A DNA stretch of 64,000 bases from Rickettsia helvetica (GCF_963970025.1 NZ_OZ018776.1:186001-250000); one strand, 5' to 3'. Shown: positions 37,801 to 48,485, counted from the first letter of the stretch. Program-made: numbers and translations. Notes: generated by a model not told the origin, from the sequence alone.

Positions 37801-39730
37801 AACCGGCAAGCACTATTAATTTACTTAAAGAATCATTAGCAAGCATCCCAAGTGCCATTTTATCTAAAGCTTCTTCAACATTTATTTTTAATTCGGTAAT
37901 ATTATCCTTTACAGGTACAATAGAAGTTAAGATAAAATTATATATCCAGCTTTCTTTGATTTCGAGGGCCTCCTTAATTGCAAAAGTTTGTTCATCAATT
38001 GCTTTAAAACCTAAATTTTCGATTGGTGGCAATATGTTAGAAAGGGCAAGTTTTACTTTTGGACTATATATTTTTAAGTAAAATTCCGTTTCATTTACAG
38101 AAACTAGATTAAACATACATTTTTGTGACTTGCTTGCTTCCGTTAGATATTCAATATCTACTAAAGCTATTTCCGGAGAAAATTTTTGCCTATAGTCTGC
38201 CGGAAAAACATTATCAAAAAGCTTTAAATTAATACCTGCTTGATATTCGCCGAATTTTTTAGAAAGCTTAAAATAAAAATCTTCACTCCAACGTGTAGAG
38301 ATACGATCTAAATCTTGCTGTATTATTTCTGCTTCAAAATTTATTTTATGTTCCCCTTGTGCTTCAAGCGTTACAAAAAGATAAGAAAAATTACCGGCTA
38401 CTTCGGTGATATAGTTGGATAAAATTTTACTACCGAATTTTTCCGCTAAATAACAATCTATCATATTATGTATTTCAGCCGTTAAACGTTCTCGTGGCAG
38501 AAAAATTATGATATTAAGAAAAGAACTCGACCAATCATATTGAATAAACAATTTAAGCTTCTTACTCATCATACTTGAGAGCATATGTAAACACATACAA
38601 TATAAATCGCCTTGATCAATTTGTATTAAAGCTTCTCTCGGTAACGACTCCATTAAAATTCTTAACTTATCGGCATTATAACCGGATAATGCAAAACCGG
38701 CTTTCTCAATTACAAAATTAAATTTTTGTCGTAGGATTGGAATATTACTTATTGAATGGTAATACATATTTGAATTATATATGCCGAAAATTATACTTCC
38801 TGAAATATATCCACCCGAAGAATCAAATTTTTTTACTAAGATATAGTCGATTAAATTATCTGAATGGATAAGCGACGCACTATTTATTTTACCGAGTATT
38901 ATTAATTGATTTTGATATAAAGGATTAGCAGAACATTTTATAATATCATCAATCTCGTCTTTTACTTCTTGCCATATTTTTGCTGCTCCTATTTCATTAC
39001 TTAATTTTAAAGATTTTACCTCAAAATCAAGAGTCCCTAATAAAACTAAATTATCGTTTTGTAACCAATTTAAGAATTCTTTAGCCTCTTCAAAATTTAA
39101 TTTATCATTATTAATTATATTGTTAGATAAATCTTGTAATTTTGTGCGTAATTGCGGTAAATGGCTATAGCTTTGCTCTAACTCTTCTAATCTTTCATTT
39201 ATAGCCTCGGTTAAAAATGTAGTAGTTTTATCGTCAAAATTTCCTAAAATGGTTAAATGTAGTATCGATTCTGATTTTTCATCCGACACAGAATTTTCTA
39301 ATATTTTTTCTAATTCTCCTTTACTATTTCGGACGCAGTTTATTACCGGATAGAGTAAAAACTTAGTTTGCAAATTCATGTTTTTAAGCAGACATATGAT
39401 AAAATCAACAATATGCGGCTTATTATCAAGTAATATCAAGACATTTATTGTCGGATCATTTTCGATCACTGCCTTTGTTATTACTATTTTTCTTGTTCTT
39501 TCTACCCTTTGTTTAAAAAACTTAAAGGCTTCATCTGCAAAATTTTGGAATAATTTTTCTCTATTCTCAAAATCATAATCTATCGGAATATAATTTAAAA
39601 ACTTTTGAACAAAATCTATATATATGGAACTTGACTCACGTTCCTTGCTAAGTTCTAGAATTTTAGTTTTATAATTCGGGATTTGACAATTTAAACGACT
39701 AAAGTTTAAAGAGGTTGTTTTTGGGGTCAT
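34832..39730 (-). CDS. NAD-specific glutamate dehydrogenase, large (GDH-180) type, with an RPE1 peptide
   Basis: A 1632-residue enzyme of the large GDH class, which oxidises glutamate to 2-oxoglutarate; glutamate is a main carbon source of Rickettsia. The catalytic region is clear: [75 protein letters not shown] and [20 protein letters not shown]. Long N- and C-terminal regulatory parts flank it. An RPE1 element adds about 45 residues at positions 700-745 ([20 protein letters not shown]), shortly before the catalytic core. The frame is intact throughout. It is divergent from mnmE. Confidence 0.93.
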   Translation of the reverse strand: MTPKTTSLNFSRLNCQIPNYKTKILELSKERESSSIYIDFVQKFLNYIPIDYDFENREKLFQNFADEAFKFFKQRVERTRKIVITKAVIENDPTINVLILLDNKPHIVDFIICLLKNMNLQTKFLLYPVINCVRNSKGELEKILENSVSDEKSESILHLTILGNFDDKTTTFLTEAINERLEELEQSYSHLPQLRTKLQDLSNNIINNDKLNFEEAKEFLNWLQNDNLVLLGTLDFEVKSLKLSNEIGAAKIWQEVKDEIDDIIKCSANPLYQNQLIILGKINSASLIHSDNLIDYILVKKFDSSGGYISGSIIFGIYNSNMYYHSISNIPILRQKFNFVIEKAGFALSGYNADKLRILMESLPREALIQIDQGDLYCMCLHMLSSMMSKKLKLFIQYDWSSSFLNIIIFLPRERLTAEIHNMIDCYLAEKFGSKILSNYITEVAGNFSYLFVTLEAQGEHKINFEAEIIQQDLDRISTRWSEDFYFKLSKKFGEYQAGINLKLFDNVFPADYRQKFSPEIALVDIEYLTEASKSQKCMFNLVSVNETEFYLKIYSPKVKLALSNILPPIENLGFKAIDEQTFAIKEALEIKESWIYNFILTSIVPVKDNITELKINVEEALDKMALGMLANDSLSKLIVLAGFNWKQVKLVKALTRYLHQTGFSYGKGYVQLTLLKHPEYTKMLVNLFDIKFNPKYSDNRHLSKSAYREGFKGETEHSTAAYIDIREDASTGSTSKLLLEAKFGQMSNNCDVIKDKLNNYLVTVEMSSEDKVLRNMLGIVNAITRTNYYQPHKHIFSFKFDSSKVPDLPKPVPFAEVFVYSRNFEAVHLRGGPISRGGLRWSDRAEDYRLEVLGLMKAQMTKNSVIVPVGSKGGFYVHFTEEGLTRDEYMEKVVECYKNFLRGLLDITDNIIDGKVVHPKDVIIYDKEDPYLVVAADKGTASFSDYANSVAREYNYWLDDAFASGGSAGYDHKKMAITSKGAWISVTNHFKTLGLDVQKDPITVVGIGDMSGDVFGNGMLRSEAIKLVAAFNHKHIFIDPTPDPLSSFNERLRLFNLKGSNWSDYDSKLISKGGKVFERSSKLIKLSPEIKKLLDINDNDISPEELIKAILKADVDLLWNGGIGTYIKAKMENNLEIGDKANDNLRCNGEEIRAKVIAEGGNVGVSQRGRVEYAKKGGRINADFIDNSAGVDCSDHEVNIKIALSSAITSGKITLEERNKLLNDMTKQVEELVLLDNYKQTEAITIMQLSPTLTVNILSQFIDILEEEKVLERENEFLPSAEELNRRAISGEVLTRPELCLLLSYSKRSAYHELLNSTFSHDKYFDTYLIDYFPEMMQKKFRNEILSHPLKHEIIKTVTINKIINQLGGPLISIVKHEIGAPLCDIIRSYTIICAIFDLDDIWETISKLPTNIDYNVKIDMFTEITKLMRRGISWFIKNLKHPINISETIEEFRVPAQNLRKTVDTLLVGETKIRFEEKLNYYTTSGVEESFAATIATFDNLISIFDIIYVTKQTSGNNKEIAKAYFAISDMFSLDWLRKACDRQLNDSFWRRLGIQSLKDDLYDKQRRLLIKIINKSKTTIDLDLWIDNNNNLVRNFLDFIKEIKSQETIDLNIIILANKKFEIFLQKLE
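37482..37635 (-). repeat. RPE1 element, in frame in the glutamate dehydrogenase gene
   Basis: Outer arms TTATTAGACATCTGCCCAAA (37482-37501) and TTTGGAAAGATGTCTATTAT (37616-37635) are complementary at 16 of 20 positions. The core is CTTCTAGAAGTAATTTAGAC through GTCTCTCCTTTAAATCCC. Confidence 0.9.
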
Positions 39731-39814
39731 GATTTTCTCAAGTAATAATAATATGATTATTTCTTTTGTTATTATATTATATAAAATAACTTAAGCAAGA
39801 GGCATAGAAAATAA

Positions 39815-41152
39815 GTGGAAACGATATTTGCACAAAGCTCTGCATTCGGTAAAGCAGGCGTAGCGGTTTTTAGGATTTCCGGTCCTCAAAGCTTAGAAGT
39901 TTTACAGCTACTTACCGGTAGAAAGGACTTTAAATCGAGATTAATGTATTATCAACAAATTACAGTCCCTGAAACTAAGGAGCTAATTGATAATGCTATG
40001 GTTGTTTATTTTAAATCACCTAATAGTTTTACCGGCGAAGACGTAGTCGAGATTCATACACACGGCAGTAAAGCTATTTCTACAATGCTTATTAATGCAT
40101 TGTTAAATATAGCTGATATTCGTTTGGCAGAAGCAGGAGAATTTACCAAAAGAGCTTTTTTAAATAACAAATTCGATTTAACGGCAGCAGAGGGGATAGC
40201 CGATCTAATTAATGCTGAAACCATTATGCAGCATAGGCAAGCAATTAGACAAGCAAGCGGTGGGCTTGAAGAATTATATAATAACTGGCGTAGTCAGCTT
40301 TTAAAAATTATCTCTCTGCTTGAAGCTTATATAGATTTCCCTGATGAAGATATACCGGATAGCGTCCTTAACGACGTTAATAACACTCATAAAAACCTTG
40401 TAAATGAAATATCTAATTATCTTAACGATAATAGACGAGGAGAGCTACTAAATAGCGGCCTTAAGCTTGCAATTATCGGTCCACCAAATGTTGGTAAGTC
40501 TAGCTTACTAAATTTTTTAATGCAAAAAGATATAGCGATTGTCTCAAATATCGCAGGAACTACTAGAGATATAATTGAGGGTCATTTAGACATTGGAGGC
40601 TACCCTATTATTTTGCAAGATACAGCAGGTATAAGAGAAGAAAGTAGCGACATTATCGAGCAAGAAGGTATAAAAAGAGCTATAAATTCGGCTAAAACAG
40701 CGGATATTAAAATTATTATGTTTGATGCCGAAAAATTAGACTCCTCTATAAATGAAGATATTATTAATTTAATTGATGAAAATACTATCGTAATAATTAA
40801 TAAAATCGATCTTATAGAACCGAACAAAGTATTTTTAATTGAAGATAAATATAAATGCTTAAGAGTTTCGATTAAGAATAATATAGCCTTAAACTATATA
40901 TTGAAAAATATCGAAAATATTGCTGAAAATATGGCAGGTTTTACCGAAACGCCTTACATAACAAATCAGCGTCATCGTCATTATTTAAAACAAGCTCTCT
41001 CGCATTTAACGGCTTTTAGTTTAGATAATGATTTAGTCTTAGCAACTGAAGATATTAGAATGACAACACGCTGTATCGGTGCTATTACGGGCGTTATTAA
41101 CGTAGAAGAAATACTAGGCGAAATCTTTAAAAATTTCTGCATAGGAAAGTAA
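39815..41152 (+). CDS. mnmE: tRNA modification GTPase MnmE
   Basis: MnmE with MnmG makes the cmnm5U34 wobble modification. The 445-residue protein has the N-terminal tetrahydrofolate-binding domain ([35 protein letters not shown]), the G domain ([37 protein letters not shown]) and the C-terminal FCIGK motif with its conserved cysteine. The start codon is GTG at 39815. It is divergent from gdh across 84 bases. Confidence 0.97.
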   Translation: METIFAQSSAFGKAGVAVFRISGPQSLEVLQLLTGRKDFKSRLMYYQQITVPETKELIDNAMVVYFKSPNSFTGEDVVEIHTHGSKAISTMLINALLNIADIRLAEAGEFTKRAFLNNKFDLTAAEGIADLINAETIMQHRQAIRQASGGLEELYNNWRSQLLKIISLLEAYIDFPDEDIPDSVLNDVNNTHKNLVNEISNYLNDNRRGELLNSGLKLAIIGPPNVGKSSLLNFLMQKDIAIVSNIAGTTRDIIEGHLDIGGYPIILQDTAGIREESSDIIEQEGIKRAINSAKTADIKIIMFDAEKLDSSINEDIINLIDENTIVIINKIDLIEPNKVFLIEDKYKCLRVSIKNNIALNYILKNIENIAENMAGFTETPYITNQRHRHYLKQALSHLTAFSLDNDLVLATEDIRMTTRCIGAITGVINVEEILGEIFKNFCIGK

Positions 41153-41164
41153 TGTTGTATAGCT

Positions 41165-41300
41165 CATTCTACGTCATTCCCGCGAAAGCGGGAATCCAGA
41201 ATAAATAGTTTAATAATAGTACAAGCTTGATGAAATAAGCATAAAAAACAAGTTTTTTTATATGCTTGCCTGGATTCCCGCTTTCGCGGGAATGACATAA
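41165..41300. repeat. Type-A palindromic repeat (CATTCCCGCGAAAGCGGGAA subtype)
   Basis: GTCATTCCCGCGAAAGCGGG near 41171 is repeated inversely as CCGCTTTCGCGGGAATGAC near 41296, with TCCAG.../CTGGA borders and an AT-rich loop. It could also terminate mnmE. Confidence 0.85.
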
Positions 41301-41365
41301 AGGTCTAATCATAATAACCTATCTCAAATCCTTTCTCTCATATATTAATTTATTTTAACTTTCTC

Positions 41366-41394
41366 TTGACAAAAACATTAATATATTCTAGAAA
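41366..41394 (+). promoter_or_regulatory. Possible promoter of the 458-residue unknown gene
   Basis: TTGACA at 41366-41371 with a poor -10 TAGAAA at 41389-41394 (17-base spacer). AAGGAGT at 41427-41433 is a good ribosome binding site for the ATG at 41441. Confidence 0.4.
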
Positions 41395-41440
41395 CCACGT
41401 TTTATGGTTTTATTAATTTAAATTATAAGGAGTAATAATT

Positions 41441-42817
41441 ATGGCACCTGTATTAAATTCAAACGTTTTTAAATGTGTTATGCCTATATTTTCAAACGAA
41501 ATGATAAGCAGTTTACCGGGTAATGTAAACCATATCGTTCATAAATTAGGTAATACTATACTTTCATCGGTATATAATACTGTTGAGGGAACTTTTAAAA
41601 AAGGCTTCCTAGTAAACAATGCACATTGTAATTGGAAAAATATTGAATACTCTTTCCAAGACTCGCCTGATGATTTTTCAATACTGCACACAGAATGCAT
41701 AAAAGGTTTAGATACTCCAATAAATAACATTTTTACCGATGCAGAAAATAATCCACGTATACTTTTACAACAAGCTGTAACACCTAATCAAAACGGTACG
41801 GTCAATATTTTTGATCAGCTTTATAAAGTAACACATGATTATATGTTCTCACAAGGCAATATTACCGAAACTAACGGAGCTGATTTCTTAGGTTTAAATG
41901 AATGCACTAAAGAAGAGGCTATAAATACTTTACAAAACTATAACACTTATAAAGACACTCTAATTCCTCATGAATCGTTCATCAATACTCTTGAAAATAC
42001 TCTAAATCGTTTAGGTATATCTTTGGATAATGTCTCTCCTACAGAAATAGGTAAACATATTTTAGATCAACTTGGTAAAGCTTATACTGAGGCAACCACT
42101 CCCTCTACCACGGGAAATCCTAACAATGATACAAATGACGGTGGATATAGCGGTGCTTACATCGCTGCAGTAGCAGTAGGTACATTAGTTGTAGGTGCTA
42201 TCTTAGGGTATACAGTTAAATATGGATGGGATTGGTATAAGGGAAGAAATATAAAAAACGAAAATTTAGAGTTAAAGTATGAAAACTCAAAGTTAAAATT
42301 GGGGGATAAAACACTTGAAATACTAATTGAAGATCAAGCTATATTAGATGAAATTATAGGAATTGGAAATTTAACAGATATACTTGCAATATTAAGCAAT
42401 CCTAATCAAGACACGATAAATTTACATGGTCAAGATTATGATATCTCTCTATTAAAATCAAAAACACAAGATTTAGATAAAGCAATTATAAAGTTAAATT
42501 CTATCTCTAACATATTTGCTAATATAAATTCTTTAGGTAACACATTACATATAATATGTACCCTTCTTAATGGACAAGATACTTTTATGACTGTTAAATC
42601 CTTTGCAACTTTAATAAAAGAGTCAAGGAAAACAGATACTAAATCCGAAGAACACAAAAACTGTCTTGAGAAGATATTCGAGACACTACTTGGAATTGAT
42701 GAAACCTCAAACAGAGAATATCATTATATTCTAGAAGAAGAGTTACAGAATCATGAAATGCCATTATTAGCCGATGGATCATCACCATCTGGATCTTCAA
42801 GTATAGAACATTGTTAG
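41441..42817 (+). CDS. Hypothetical protein with one central membrane segment
   Basis: A 458-residue protein I do not recognise. No N-terminal signal peptide is evident. A mostly polar N-terminal half (1-230) ends in a low-complexity Thr/Asn/Gly linker (TTPSTTGNPNNDTNDGGYSG), then one strong membrane helix AYIAAVAVGTLVVGAILGYT (about 239-262) followed by a basic, charged coiled-coil-like region (KNENLELKYENSKLKLGDKT). The C-terminal half is helical and ends in a Ser-rich tail. The layout suits a membrane-anchored or host-membrane-inserted protein; that is inference. A strong ribosome binding site suggests real expression. Confidence 0.7.
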   Translation: MAPVLNSNVFKCVMPIFSNEMISSLPGNVNHIVHKLGNTILSSVYNTVEGTFKKGFLVNNAHCNWKNIEYSFQDSPDDFSILHTECIKGLDTPINNIFTDAENNPRILLQQAVTPNQNGTVNIFDQLYKVTHDYMFSQGNITETNGADFLGLNECTKEEAINTLQNYNTYKDTLIPHESFINTLENTLNRLGISLDNVSPTEIGKHILDQLGKAYTEATTPSTTGNPNNDTNDGGYSGAYIAAVAVGTLVVGAILGYTVKYGWDWYKGRNIKNENLELKYENSKLKLGDKTLEILIEDQAILDEIIGIGNLTDILAILSNPNQDTINLHGQDYDISLLKSKTQDLDKAIIKLNSISNIFANINSLGNTLHIICTLLNGQDTFMTVKSFATLIKESRKTDTKSEEHKNCLEKIFETLLGIDETSNREYHYILEEELQNHEMPLLADGSSPSGSSSIEHC

Positions 42818-42981
42818 TACCATAACAAACCATCATTGACTTTTTGAAAGTTATATATAAAACGATACTTGAAATAGCAAAGTGCTGTTTCAGGGTGTCG
42901 AAACCTCTGCCAAAAGTGAGAGCATTTCTCACAAAACTGATGTAATCCTTGACTCTTTTGATCGGGGGGGATGATAGGGTA

Positions 42982-43059
42982 TGTTCAGGGCTTAGGGTAT
43001 AACTTTAAGCTTAAAGCCTATCATAGCTGTTGTTCTATACAGTGTTACTAACGCCCTGG
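42982..43059 (+). promoter_or_regulatory. Left half of the structured leader, cut off by the IS110 element
   Basis: TGTTCAGGGCTTAGGGTATA ... TTACTAACGCCCTGGT matches the minus-strand leader at 5374-5523 (TGTTCAGGGTTTAAAG ... TTCTAACGCCCC). CAGGGC and GCCCTG close a stem. In the other locus this block is followed at once by the ACCACC hairpin; here about 1.2 kb intervene. Confidence 0.5.
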
Positions 43060-43069
43060 TGATTTATGT

Positions 43070-44059
43070 TTAAGAAGTCAAGATAATTTGTTTATATTGT
43101 TCCTGCCAAGGTCGTTTGTTTTTAACAATGTTATTGATAATTATTATTATCTTTCGCATTACAGCAGTAAGAGCTAATTGTTTGGCCTTTCCTTTTTCTA
43201 CAAGTCTTTTATAAAAAGGTTTAACTGCAGAATTACATCTTACAGACATAACAGCTGCCATATATAATGCTGCCCGTACCGTTTTTCTACCACCTTTAGT
43301 TTTTGCTTTAAATCTTGTTTTGCCACTTTCCTTACAGTGAGGTGCTACTCCTACTAAAGAAGCTATTTGTTTACAATTTAAATTACCAAGCTCCGGTAAT
43401 TCTGTAATTAAGGTTATTGCTATAATCGAGCCAATACCTGGGATAGTAATGAGTAAATTATATATTTCTTTGTAACTTTCTAGATTTAAAATAAGATGTA
43501 ATATAAGCTTTTCTACTTATTCCTTTTGGCTATTAAGTAAATCAATAACATTATTTATACTATTAATTATTTTTTGATTAGTAACTCTACGTAAGCGATT
43601 GCGTTCAGATACTATCATAGTAATTAATTGGTTACGTCTAGCTGTAAGTTCTTTTAATTCTTTTTCTATCTCATTCGCTACTTTTCTAGATTCAGGGTTA
43701 ATTTTTTCTGCAAATAATGCTAACATTTGTGCATCGATGGTATCAGTTTTTGTAAACTTACCTCTCATAGTTCTAAATGCTGATGTAAAATAAGGATTAA
43801 CTACTGACACCAAATATCCTGCTTTTTATAAGGTGTTTGCCGCTTTATATTCAAGCCCACCGGTAGCTTCAATTACAATTTTAGCAATACTATAACCTGC
43901 TATATATTCGGCTAGCTCATTAATGCCTTTTTGATCATTATTAAAAACTTTATATTTATTCAATGGGTGTAACCAGACGTCTAAAGTATCTTCAGATACA
44001 TCGATACCTATAAAGATATGCTTTGTTATGTTTTTCTCTCCTGTCCCATGTACGAGCAA
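43070..44059 (-). pseudogene. IS110-family transposase, frameshifted
   Basis: Three pieces in successive frames. N-terminal (to 43826): HIFIGIDVSEDTLDVWLHPL and KIVIEATGGLEYKAANTL, the RuvC-like DEDD start. Middle (43813-43517): VSVVNPYFTSAFRTMRGKFT and KTDTIDAQMLALFAEK. C-terminal (43510-43070): TIPGIGSIIAITLITELPEL, SLVGVAPHCKESGKTRFKAK with the catalytic serine region, and GGRKTVRAALYMAAVMSVRC. Two frameshifts, and no ATG at the expected start (TTG only, inside a hairpin), indicate an inactive enzyme. Confidence 0.88.
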
Positions 44060-44109
44060 GGGGGTTATTCACTTGATCTTAATGGTTGATCGTGAATAAC
44101 CCCTTGCTC
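44054..44109. other. Long hairpin over the transposase start
   Basis: GAGCAAGGGGGTTATTCAC (44054-44072) and GTGAATAACCCCTTGCTC (44092-44109) pair over 18 bp with one bulged G. It lies at the 5' end of the transposase and may regulate it or belong to the element's structured RNA. Confidence 0.75.
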
Positions 44110-44259
44110 TATTGATTTGTTTGGAACCAAATGAAGTAAGGAGTAACACACCGGGGCACGGTTCATTAATTATAATTAAATTAATAACCTGACCACCATC
44201 GTTACCTCCTTACAGTATCTAGAATTATGCATTATTCTAAACACTTATTAAATACATAG

Positions 44260-44330
44260 ACCACCAAGAGTTTATTTCTCTTCGGTGGTTGAAACTTGAG
44301 CAATTTAAGTTTAATCAATAGGGAGCAAAC
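44260..44330 (+). promoter_or_regulatory. Right half of the structured leader of the 60-residue protein
   Basis: ACCACCAAGAG and CTCTTCGGTGGT form a stem with an AT loop; then AACTTGAGCAATTTAAGTTT, TAATCAAT and GGGAGCAAAC run to the ATG at 44331. GGGAG is the ribosome binding site. It is nearly identical to the segment before the pseudogene at 5373. Confidence 0.6.
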
Positions 44331-44513
44331 ATGTCTGACCAAAATACTAAAACCATCTCTAGACTCGTCATAGAATTTACTTTAAATGAAAATAAAAAAA
44401 ATCTAAGAGCCGAGATAGCAGATTTACTAGAAAGACCTATAACAAAAAGCGATATCGAAAGAATAGAACAACGCTTAGCAGAATTAGAAAAAATATTTAG
44501 TAATGATTTATAG
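44331..44513 (+). CDS. Small conserved protein of unknown function (60 residues)
   Basis: A charged, helical 60-residue protein: MSDQNTKTISRLVIEFTLNE followed by KKNLRAEIADLLERPITKSD and IERIEQRLAELEKIFSNDL. A beta-hairpin-like start and two helices are likely. A decayed paralog is at 5203-5373 with the same leader. I know no family for it. The conserved leader and the good ribosome binding site argue that it is a real gene. Confidence 0.6.
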   Translation: MSDQNTKTISRLVIEFTLNENKKNLRAEIADLLERPITKSDIERIEQRLAELEKIFSNDL

Positions 44514-44661
44514 CCTTGAAAATATCATCATCTCATTTTACTAACTACCTACTATAAAAATACGCACTAAAATAATTATAGTAACCATTATGATAAATAG
44601 TGCAAAAATAGCAAAAGACGGTAAGGTTTCTATACCAGTTTCATCATATGTAATAAAGCTA
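44514..44661. other. Intergenic stretch with two doubtful short frames
   Basis: On the plus strand, ATG 44590 gives SAKIAKDGKVSIPVSS, which resembles the start of AbrB/MazE-type antitoxins but stops after 26 residues. On the minus strand a hydrophobic frame (FAIFALFIIMVTIIILVRIF) ends near 44540 and could be the tail of a lost membrane protein. Neither can be called a gene. Confidence 0.2.
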
Positions 44662-46209
44662 TTAATGTAGAGAGGTAGATGCTTTAAAAGGAGGAAGAAC
44701 ATACATAATCACACCCGCCAATATTAGCATGATTATTCCTAGAATAATACCTACTATATTAAATGCATTTATAAAAGCAATATTAACCTCCTTAATTAAT
44801 TCGTGAGCAAATGAAGGTGGTAGTTGTTGAGCAATAATTATTCCTTCACCAATTGAGTCACGAGCTATTTCTGCCATTGATACAGAAACACCGTGAGGGA
44901 TTACTAGATTGTTACTATATATAAAAGACGTAATACTCACAATAACAGCTATACCTAATACATTACCTAGTTCATATGCTGTTTCTTGTAGTGCTGCTGC
45001 ACCTCCGTATCTCTCTGCCGGCACTGCATTTATCATAACTGTTACGGTGGTAGAGAGGCATAGACTACTTCCTATACCAAGCAGTCCAAGATATATAGTA
45101 TTCGATAATAAATCTCTATAGTCTAAATATACTAGGCAAAATCAATGATATAGTTAGTAAAGCCCACTAAACATTATTACACGTGCGGTAAATCGTGTGA
45201 GTAAATATGGCATAACTAAAGATGCAATTAAAGCAAAAACTGCTGCAGGCAACATATAAAGACCTGCATATAAAGGACTTAACCTTTTGATAAACTGTAA
45301 CCATAAGGACATAAGATACATTATGGCTCCTAAGACATAAGTAATCAGCAAATAAACTATTACTCCTATACTAAAATTGCTAATTAAGAATAAACGCATA
45401 TCCACTAACGGATCATCGCTTTTAAGTTGGCGTAAGGTAAATATTATTAGTAACACAATGCCAATTAAGAGCATTCCGCCGGATGCTAGATTCATAATAC
45501 CGTATTTAGCCAACATCTTAATGCCTTGAACTAAAGCTGCCATCCCAAAAAACGATTGAAATACTCCTATCCAATCCCATGGTTCATTACTAGGATTAGA
45601 TGATTCAGGAATCCAAACTATGCCAAAAGCAATAATTACTAATGCAATAGGTGCGTTTATAAAAAATGCAAATTGCCAACTTAAAAGCTCAACCAATACT
45701 CCTCCTAGTACGGATCTTATAGCTGCTCCTATGGTTGCCATTATTCCCCACACGGAATATTGCGATCATTGTGTATTAGTAAAAATGTTATGCAATATAG
45801 ATAAAGTGGAAGGCATAATCATTGATCCTCCTAACCCAAGTAAAGCACGACATAATACTAATCCCCATGAGCTATCAAATACATAAACTAACATTGAAGC
45901 GATGGAAAAAACTAAAAGCCCCCAAAGTAATAATCTTTTACGACCAAATCTATCTCCTAATGCACCTGCGGTAATTAGAAGACCTGATAATACTAATGCA
46001 TATGCATTGATTATCCATAATTATTGTAAATTAGATGGTTTTAAATCAAGGATTATAGTAGGCATAACAGCATGCAAGATTGTAGCATCCATCGATACCA
46101 AAAGTAAGCAAATGCTTAAAATAATTAAAATACGCCATCTAAATTTATAAGATGTAGATGATGAATTATCTTCAGCGATATATTCAGTTTGTGGGAATTG
46201 TGATACCAT
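44662..46209 (-). pseudogene. DHA2 (EmrB/QacA)-type MFS drug transporter pseudogene
   Basis: About 515 codons of a 14-helix major facilitator, broken by several frameshifts. The N-terminal piece (46209-46021) includes LIILSICLLLVSMDATILHA and MPTIILDL. The central piece (45753-45154) includes AIRSVLGGVLVELLSWQFAF, FFINAPIALVIIAFGIVWIP and a stretch of six membrane segments. The C-terminal piece (45036-44662) includes RYGGAAALQETAYELGNVLG, typical of the family's eleventh helix. The frame is lost near 45100-45150 and 45760-46020. Confidence 0.85.
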
Positions 46210-46260
46210 ATGTGATAAGTTATTTAATAAGGGTTTTACTAAATCTATCTTTTTCGGGAA

Positions 46261-46321
46261 CTATGGGACTGTTAACAAGTAATTTAATTAGCTTTAAAAT
46301 TTATTTTGTTAACAGTCCTAG
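46261..46321. repeat. Type-D inverted repeat
   Basis: CTATGGGACTGTTAACAA (46261-46278) and TTGTTAACAGTCCTAG (46306-46321) are inverted around an AT-rich loop. A compact version is at 58658-58692. It abuts a type-C repeat. Confidence 0.7.
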
Positions 46322-46322
46322 G

Positions 46323-46413
46323 TCAATTCAGTTGGATTTGCATACAAGGGTCAAGACCTATAATTAATAGGAGAGTGACAAGTAACATAGTAGGCAAGTC
46401 CATATCAATTAAC
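46323..46413. repeat. Type-C palindromic repeat
   Basis: GTCAATTCAGTTGGATTTGC ... GGCAAGTCCATATCAATTAA, the reverse complement of the element at 30991-31082 with about 85% identity. These are the only two copies seen here. Confidence 0.75.
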
Positions 46414-46556
46414 CATAACACAAGCAAATTTAACATCTAAGCATCACCTAGTATGGAAGTCAAGATTTAATCTTACAAGCACAATAACATAAATAAAATT
46501 TGATTTTTCTTTCTCAAGCTTATATTTTAATTGATAAGTTTATAATATGGAAATTT

Positions 46557-47588
46557 ATGTCAAATACAGATAAGGAAAGAGCCATTGCCGCAGCACTCGC
46601 ACAAATCGAAAAAAGCTACGGTAAAGGTTCGGTAATGAAACTAGGGCAGCGTCCGAATGTTGATATAGAAGCCGTATCGACCGGCTCACTTGGGCTAGAT
46701 ATAGCTCTTGGAATCGGTGGTGTTCCCAAAGGTAGAATAATTGAGATTTTCGGTCCTGAAAGCTCAGGTAAAACTACTTTAACATTACATTTAATTGCCG
46801 AAGCACAGAAAAAAGGAGGCACATGTGCTTTTATTGATGCCGAGCATGCATTAGACCCTGCTTATGCTAAAAAATTAGGCGTAAATATTGATGAGCTTAT
46901 TATTTCACAGCCCGATACAGGTGAACAAGCCCTAGAAATTGCCGATACGTTAATTCGCTCTGGCGGTATTGATATGATAATAATAGATAGTGTCGCGGCT
47001 TTAGTACCAAAATCAGAGATTGAGGGCGAGATGGGTGATGCCCAAATGGCTTCTCAAGCAAGATTAATGAGCCAGGCTTTGCGTAAACTTACCGCATCAA
47101 TTAATCGTACCAATTGTATTACTGTTTTCATCAACCAAATCAGAATGAAAATAGGTGTGATGTTCGGTAGTCCTGAAACTACGACTGGCGGTAATGCTTT
47201 GAAATTCTATGCTTCTGTTAGGATCGATATAAGAAGAATCGGCTCCATTAAAGATAAAGAAGAAGTAATAGGCAGCCAAACCAAAGTAAAAGTAGTCAAA
47301 AACAAAGTATCTCCTCCGTTTAAAACTGCAGATTTTGATATAATGTACGGTTCAGGTATTTCAAAAGAAGGCGAGATAATCGACCTTGGAGTTAAGTTTG
47401 ATATTGTTGAGAAATCCGGCTCTTGGTTTTCCTACAATAACGTACGCATAGGTCAAGGGCGTGAAAACGTCAAACAATATTTAAAAGAACATCCACAAAT
47501 TTCCAACGAAATTGAGAAAATAATACGTGAAAAATCGTCAAAAATTACTAATATAAATCTTGATCAAAGGGAGGAAGAAAATGATTGA
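46557..47588 (+). CDS. recA: Recombinase RecA
   Basis: RecA drives homologous recombination and induces the SOS response where present. The 343-residue protein starts [20 protein letters not shown] and has Walker [14 protein letters not shown], Walker [21 protein letters not shown], and [18 protein letters not shown]. The ATG at 46557 is chosen by family length; an upstream in-frame ATG at 46500 gives an atypical hydrophobic extension. The stop overlaps the start of fabG by 8 bases. No LexA-box-like site was noticed upstream. Confidence 0.97.
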   Translation: MSNTDKERAIAAALAQIEKSYGKGSVMKLGQRPNVDIEAVSTGSLGLDIALGIGGVPKGRIIEIFGPESSGKTTLTLHLIAEAQKKGGTCAFIDAEHALDPAYAKKLGVNIDELIISQPDTGEQALEIADTLIRSGGIDMIIIDSVAALVPKSEIEGEMGDAQMASQARLMSQALRKLTASINRTNCITVFINQIRMKIGVMFGSPETTTGGNALKFYASVRIDIRRIGSIKDKEEVIGSQTKVKVVKNKVSPPFKTADFDIMYGSGISKEGEIIDLGVKFDIVEKSGSWFSYNNVRIGQGRENVKQYLKEHPQISNEIEKIIREKSSKITNINLDQREEEND

Positions 47589-48306
47589 TTTAACAGGTAA
47601 AACTTCCTTAATTACGGGAGCTTCAGGAGGCATAGGCGGAGCTATAGCGAGGTTACTGCACAAACTCAAAAGCCATGTAATTATTAGCGGTAGTAATGAG
47701 GAAAAATTAAAATCCCTTGGACATGCTTTAAAAGATAATTATACGATAGAAATATGCAACCTTGCAAATAAGGAAGAATGCAGCAATTTAATATCTAAAG
47801 CATCAAAGCTAGATATTTTAGTATGTAATGCCGGTATTACTAGCGATACGCTAGCAATTAGAATGAAAGATGAAGATTTTGACAAAGTTATTGATATTAA
47901 TTTAAAAGCAAATTTTATTTTAAATCGTGAAGCAATAAAAAAAATGATGCAAGACAGGTATGGACGCATTATTAACATATCTTCAATAGTAGGAATTTCA
48001 GGTAACCCTGGGCAAGCTAATTATTGTGCTTCTAAAGCAGGTTTAATAGGTATGACCAAATCGCTCTCTTACGAAGTTGCAACCAGAGGAATTACGGTTA
48101 ACGCAGTAGCTCCAGGATTTATTAAATCAGATATGACCGATAAACTAAACGAAAAACAAAGAGAAGCCATAGTACAAAAAATTCCGCTAGGCACTTACGG
48201 TATGCCGGAAGATGTGGCAAACGCAGTCGCATTTTTAGCAAGCGATCAGGCATCATACATTACCGGCCAAACTATACATGTAAACGGCGGTATGTTAATG
48301 GTATAA
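47581..48306 (+). CDS. fabG: 3-oxoacyl-[ACP] reductase
   Basis: FabG reduces 3-ketoacyl-ACP with NADPH. The 241-residue SDR protein has the cofactor loop [17 protein letters not shown] in [11 protein letters not shown], catalytic Ser in [18 protein letters not shown], and the end [20 protein letters not shown]. The start at 47581 follows AGGGAGGAAG, placing it within the end of recA (8-base overlap). A terminator-like palindrome follows. Confidence 0.95.
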   Translation: MIDLTGKTSLITGASGGIGGAIARLLHKLKSHVIISGSNEEKLKSLGHALKDNYTIEICNLANKEECSNLISKASKLDILVCNAGITSDTLAIRMKDEDFDKVIDINLKANFILNREAIKKMMQDRYGRIINISSIVGISGNPGQANYCASKAGLIGMTKSLSYEVATRGITVNAVAPGFIKSDMTDKLNEKQREAIVQKIPLGTYGMPEDVANAVAFLASDQASYITGQTIHVNGGMLMV

Positions 48307-48317
48307 AAATTAATAAG

Positions 48318-48348
48318 ATTATTTTATGCTAGCATAAAATAATTTTTT
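48318..48348 (+). terminator. Terminator after fabG
   Basis: ATTATTTTATGCT and AGCATAAAATAAT form a perfect 13-bp palindrome (48318-48343) followed directly by TTTTT. The stem is AT-rich but has the rho-independent layout, separating recA-fabG from acpP-fabF. Confidence 0.7.
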
Positions 48349-48485
48349 GTGCTAGAAGTTCTTTTAAAGATAAAATGCTATGAATATTTTAAATAAATAT
48401 TCATACAGTTAAAATAAAGTCTAATAGCTGAATAACCGCTATTATATGGCATATAAAATTAAATGATTTCATGGAGTTCAAAATT

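Larger units (their letters stand above)
43057..44259. mobile_element. IS110-family insertion sequence, decayed, inserted in the leader
   Basis: The borders are inferred by comparison with the uninterrupted leader at 5.4 kb: the homology stops after ...AACGCCC and resumes at ACCACCAAGAG. The size of about 1.2 kb and a single DEDD/transposase_20 gene on the minus strand fit IS110. No terminal inverted repeats are obvious, as expected for the family. About 150 bases of non-coding end follow the transposase 5' side, where IS110-group elements encode a bridge RNA. Confidence 0.6.

Noticed and set aside
44590..44670. AbrB/MazE-like antitoxin
   Set aside because: Only 26 codons resemble the family start; there is no domain end and no toxin.
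46500..46556. N-terminal extension of recA
   Set aside because: It adds hydrophobic residues not found in RecA; the ATG at 46557 gives the normal length.
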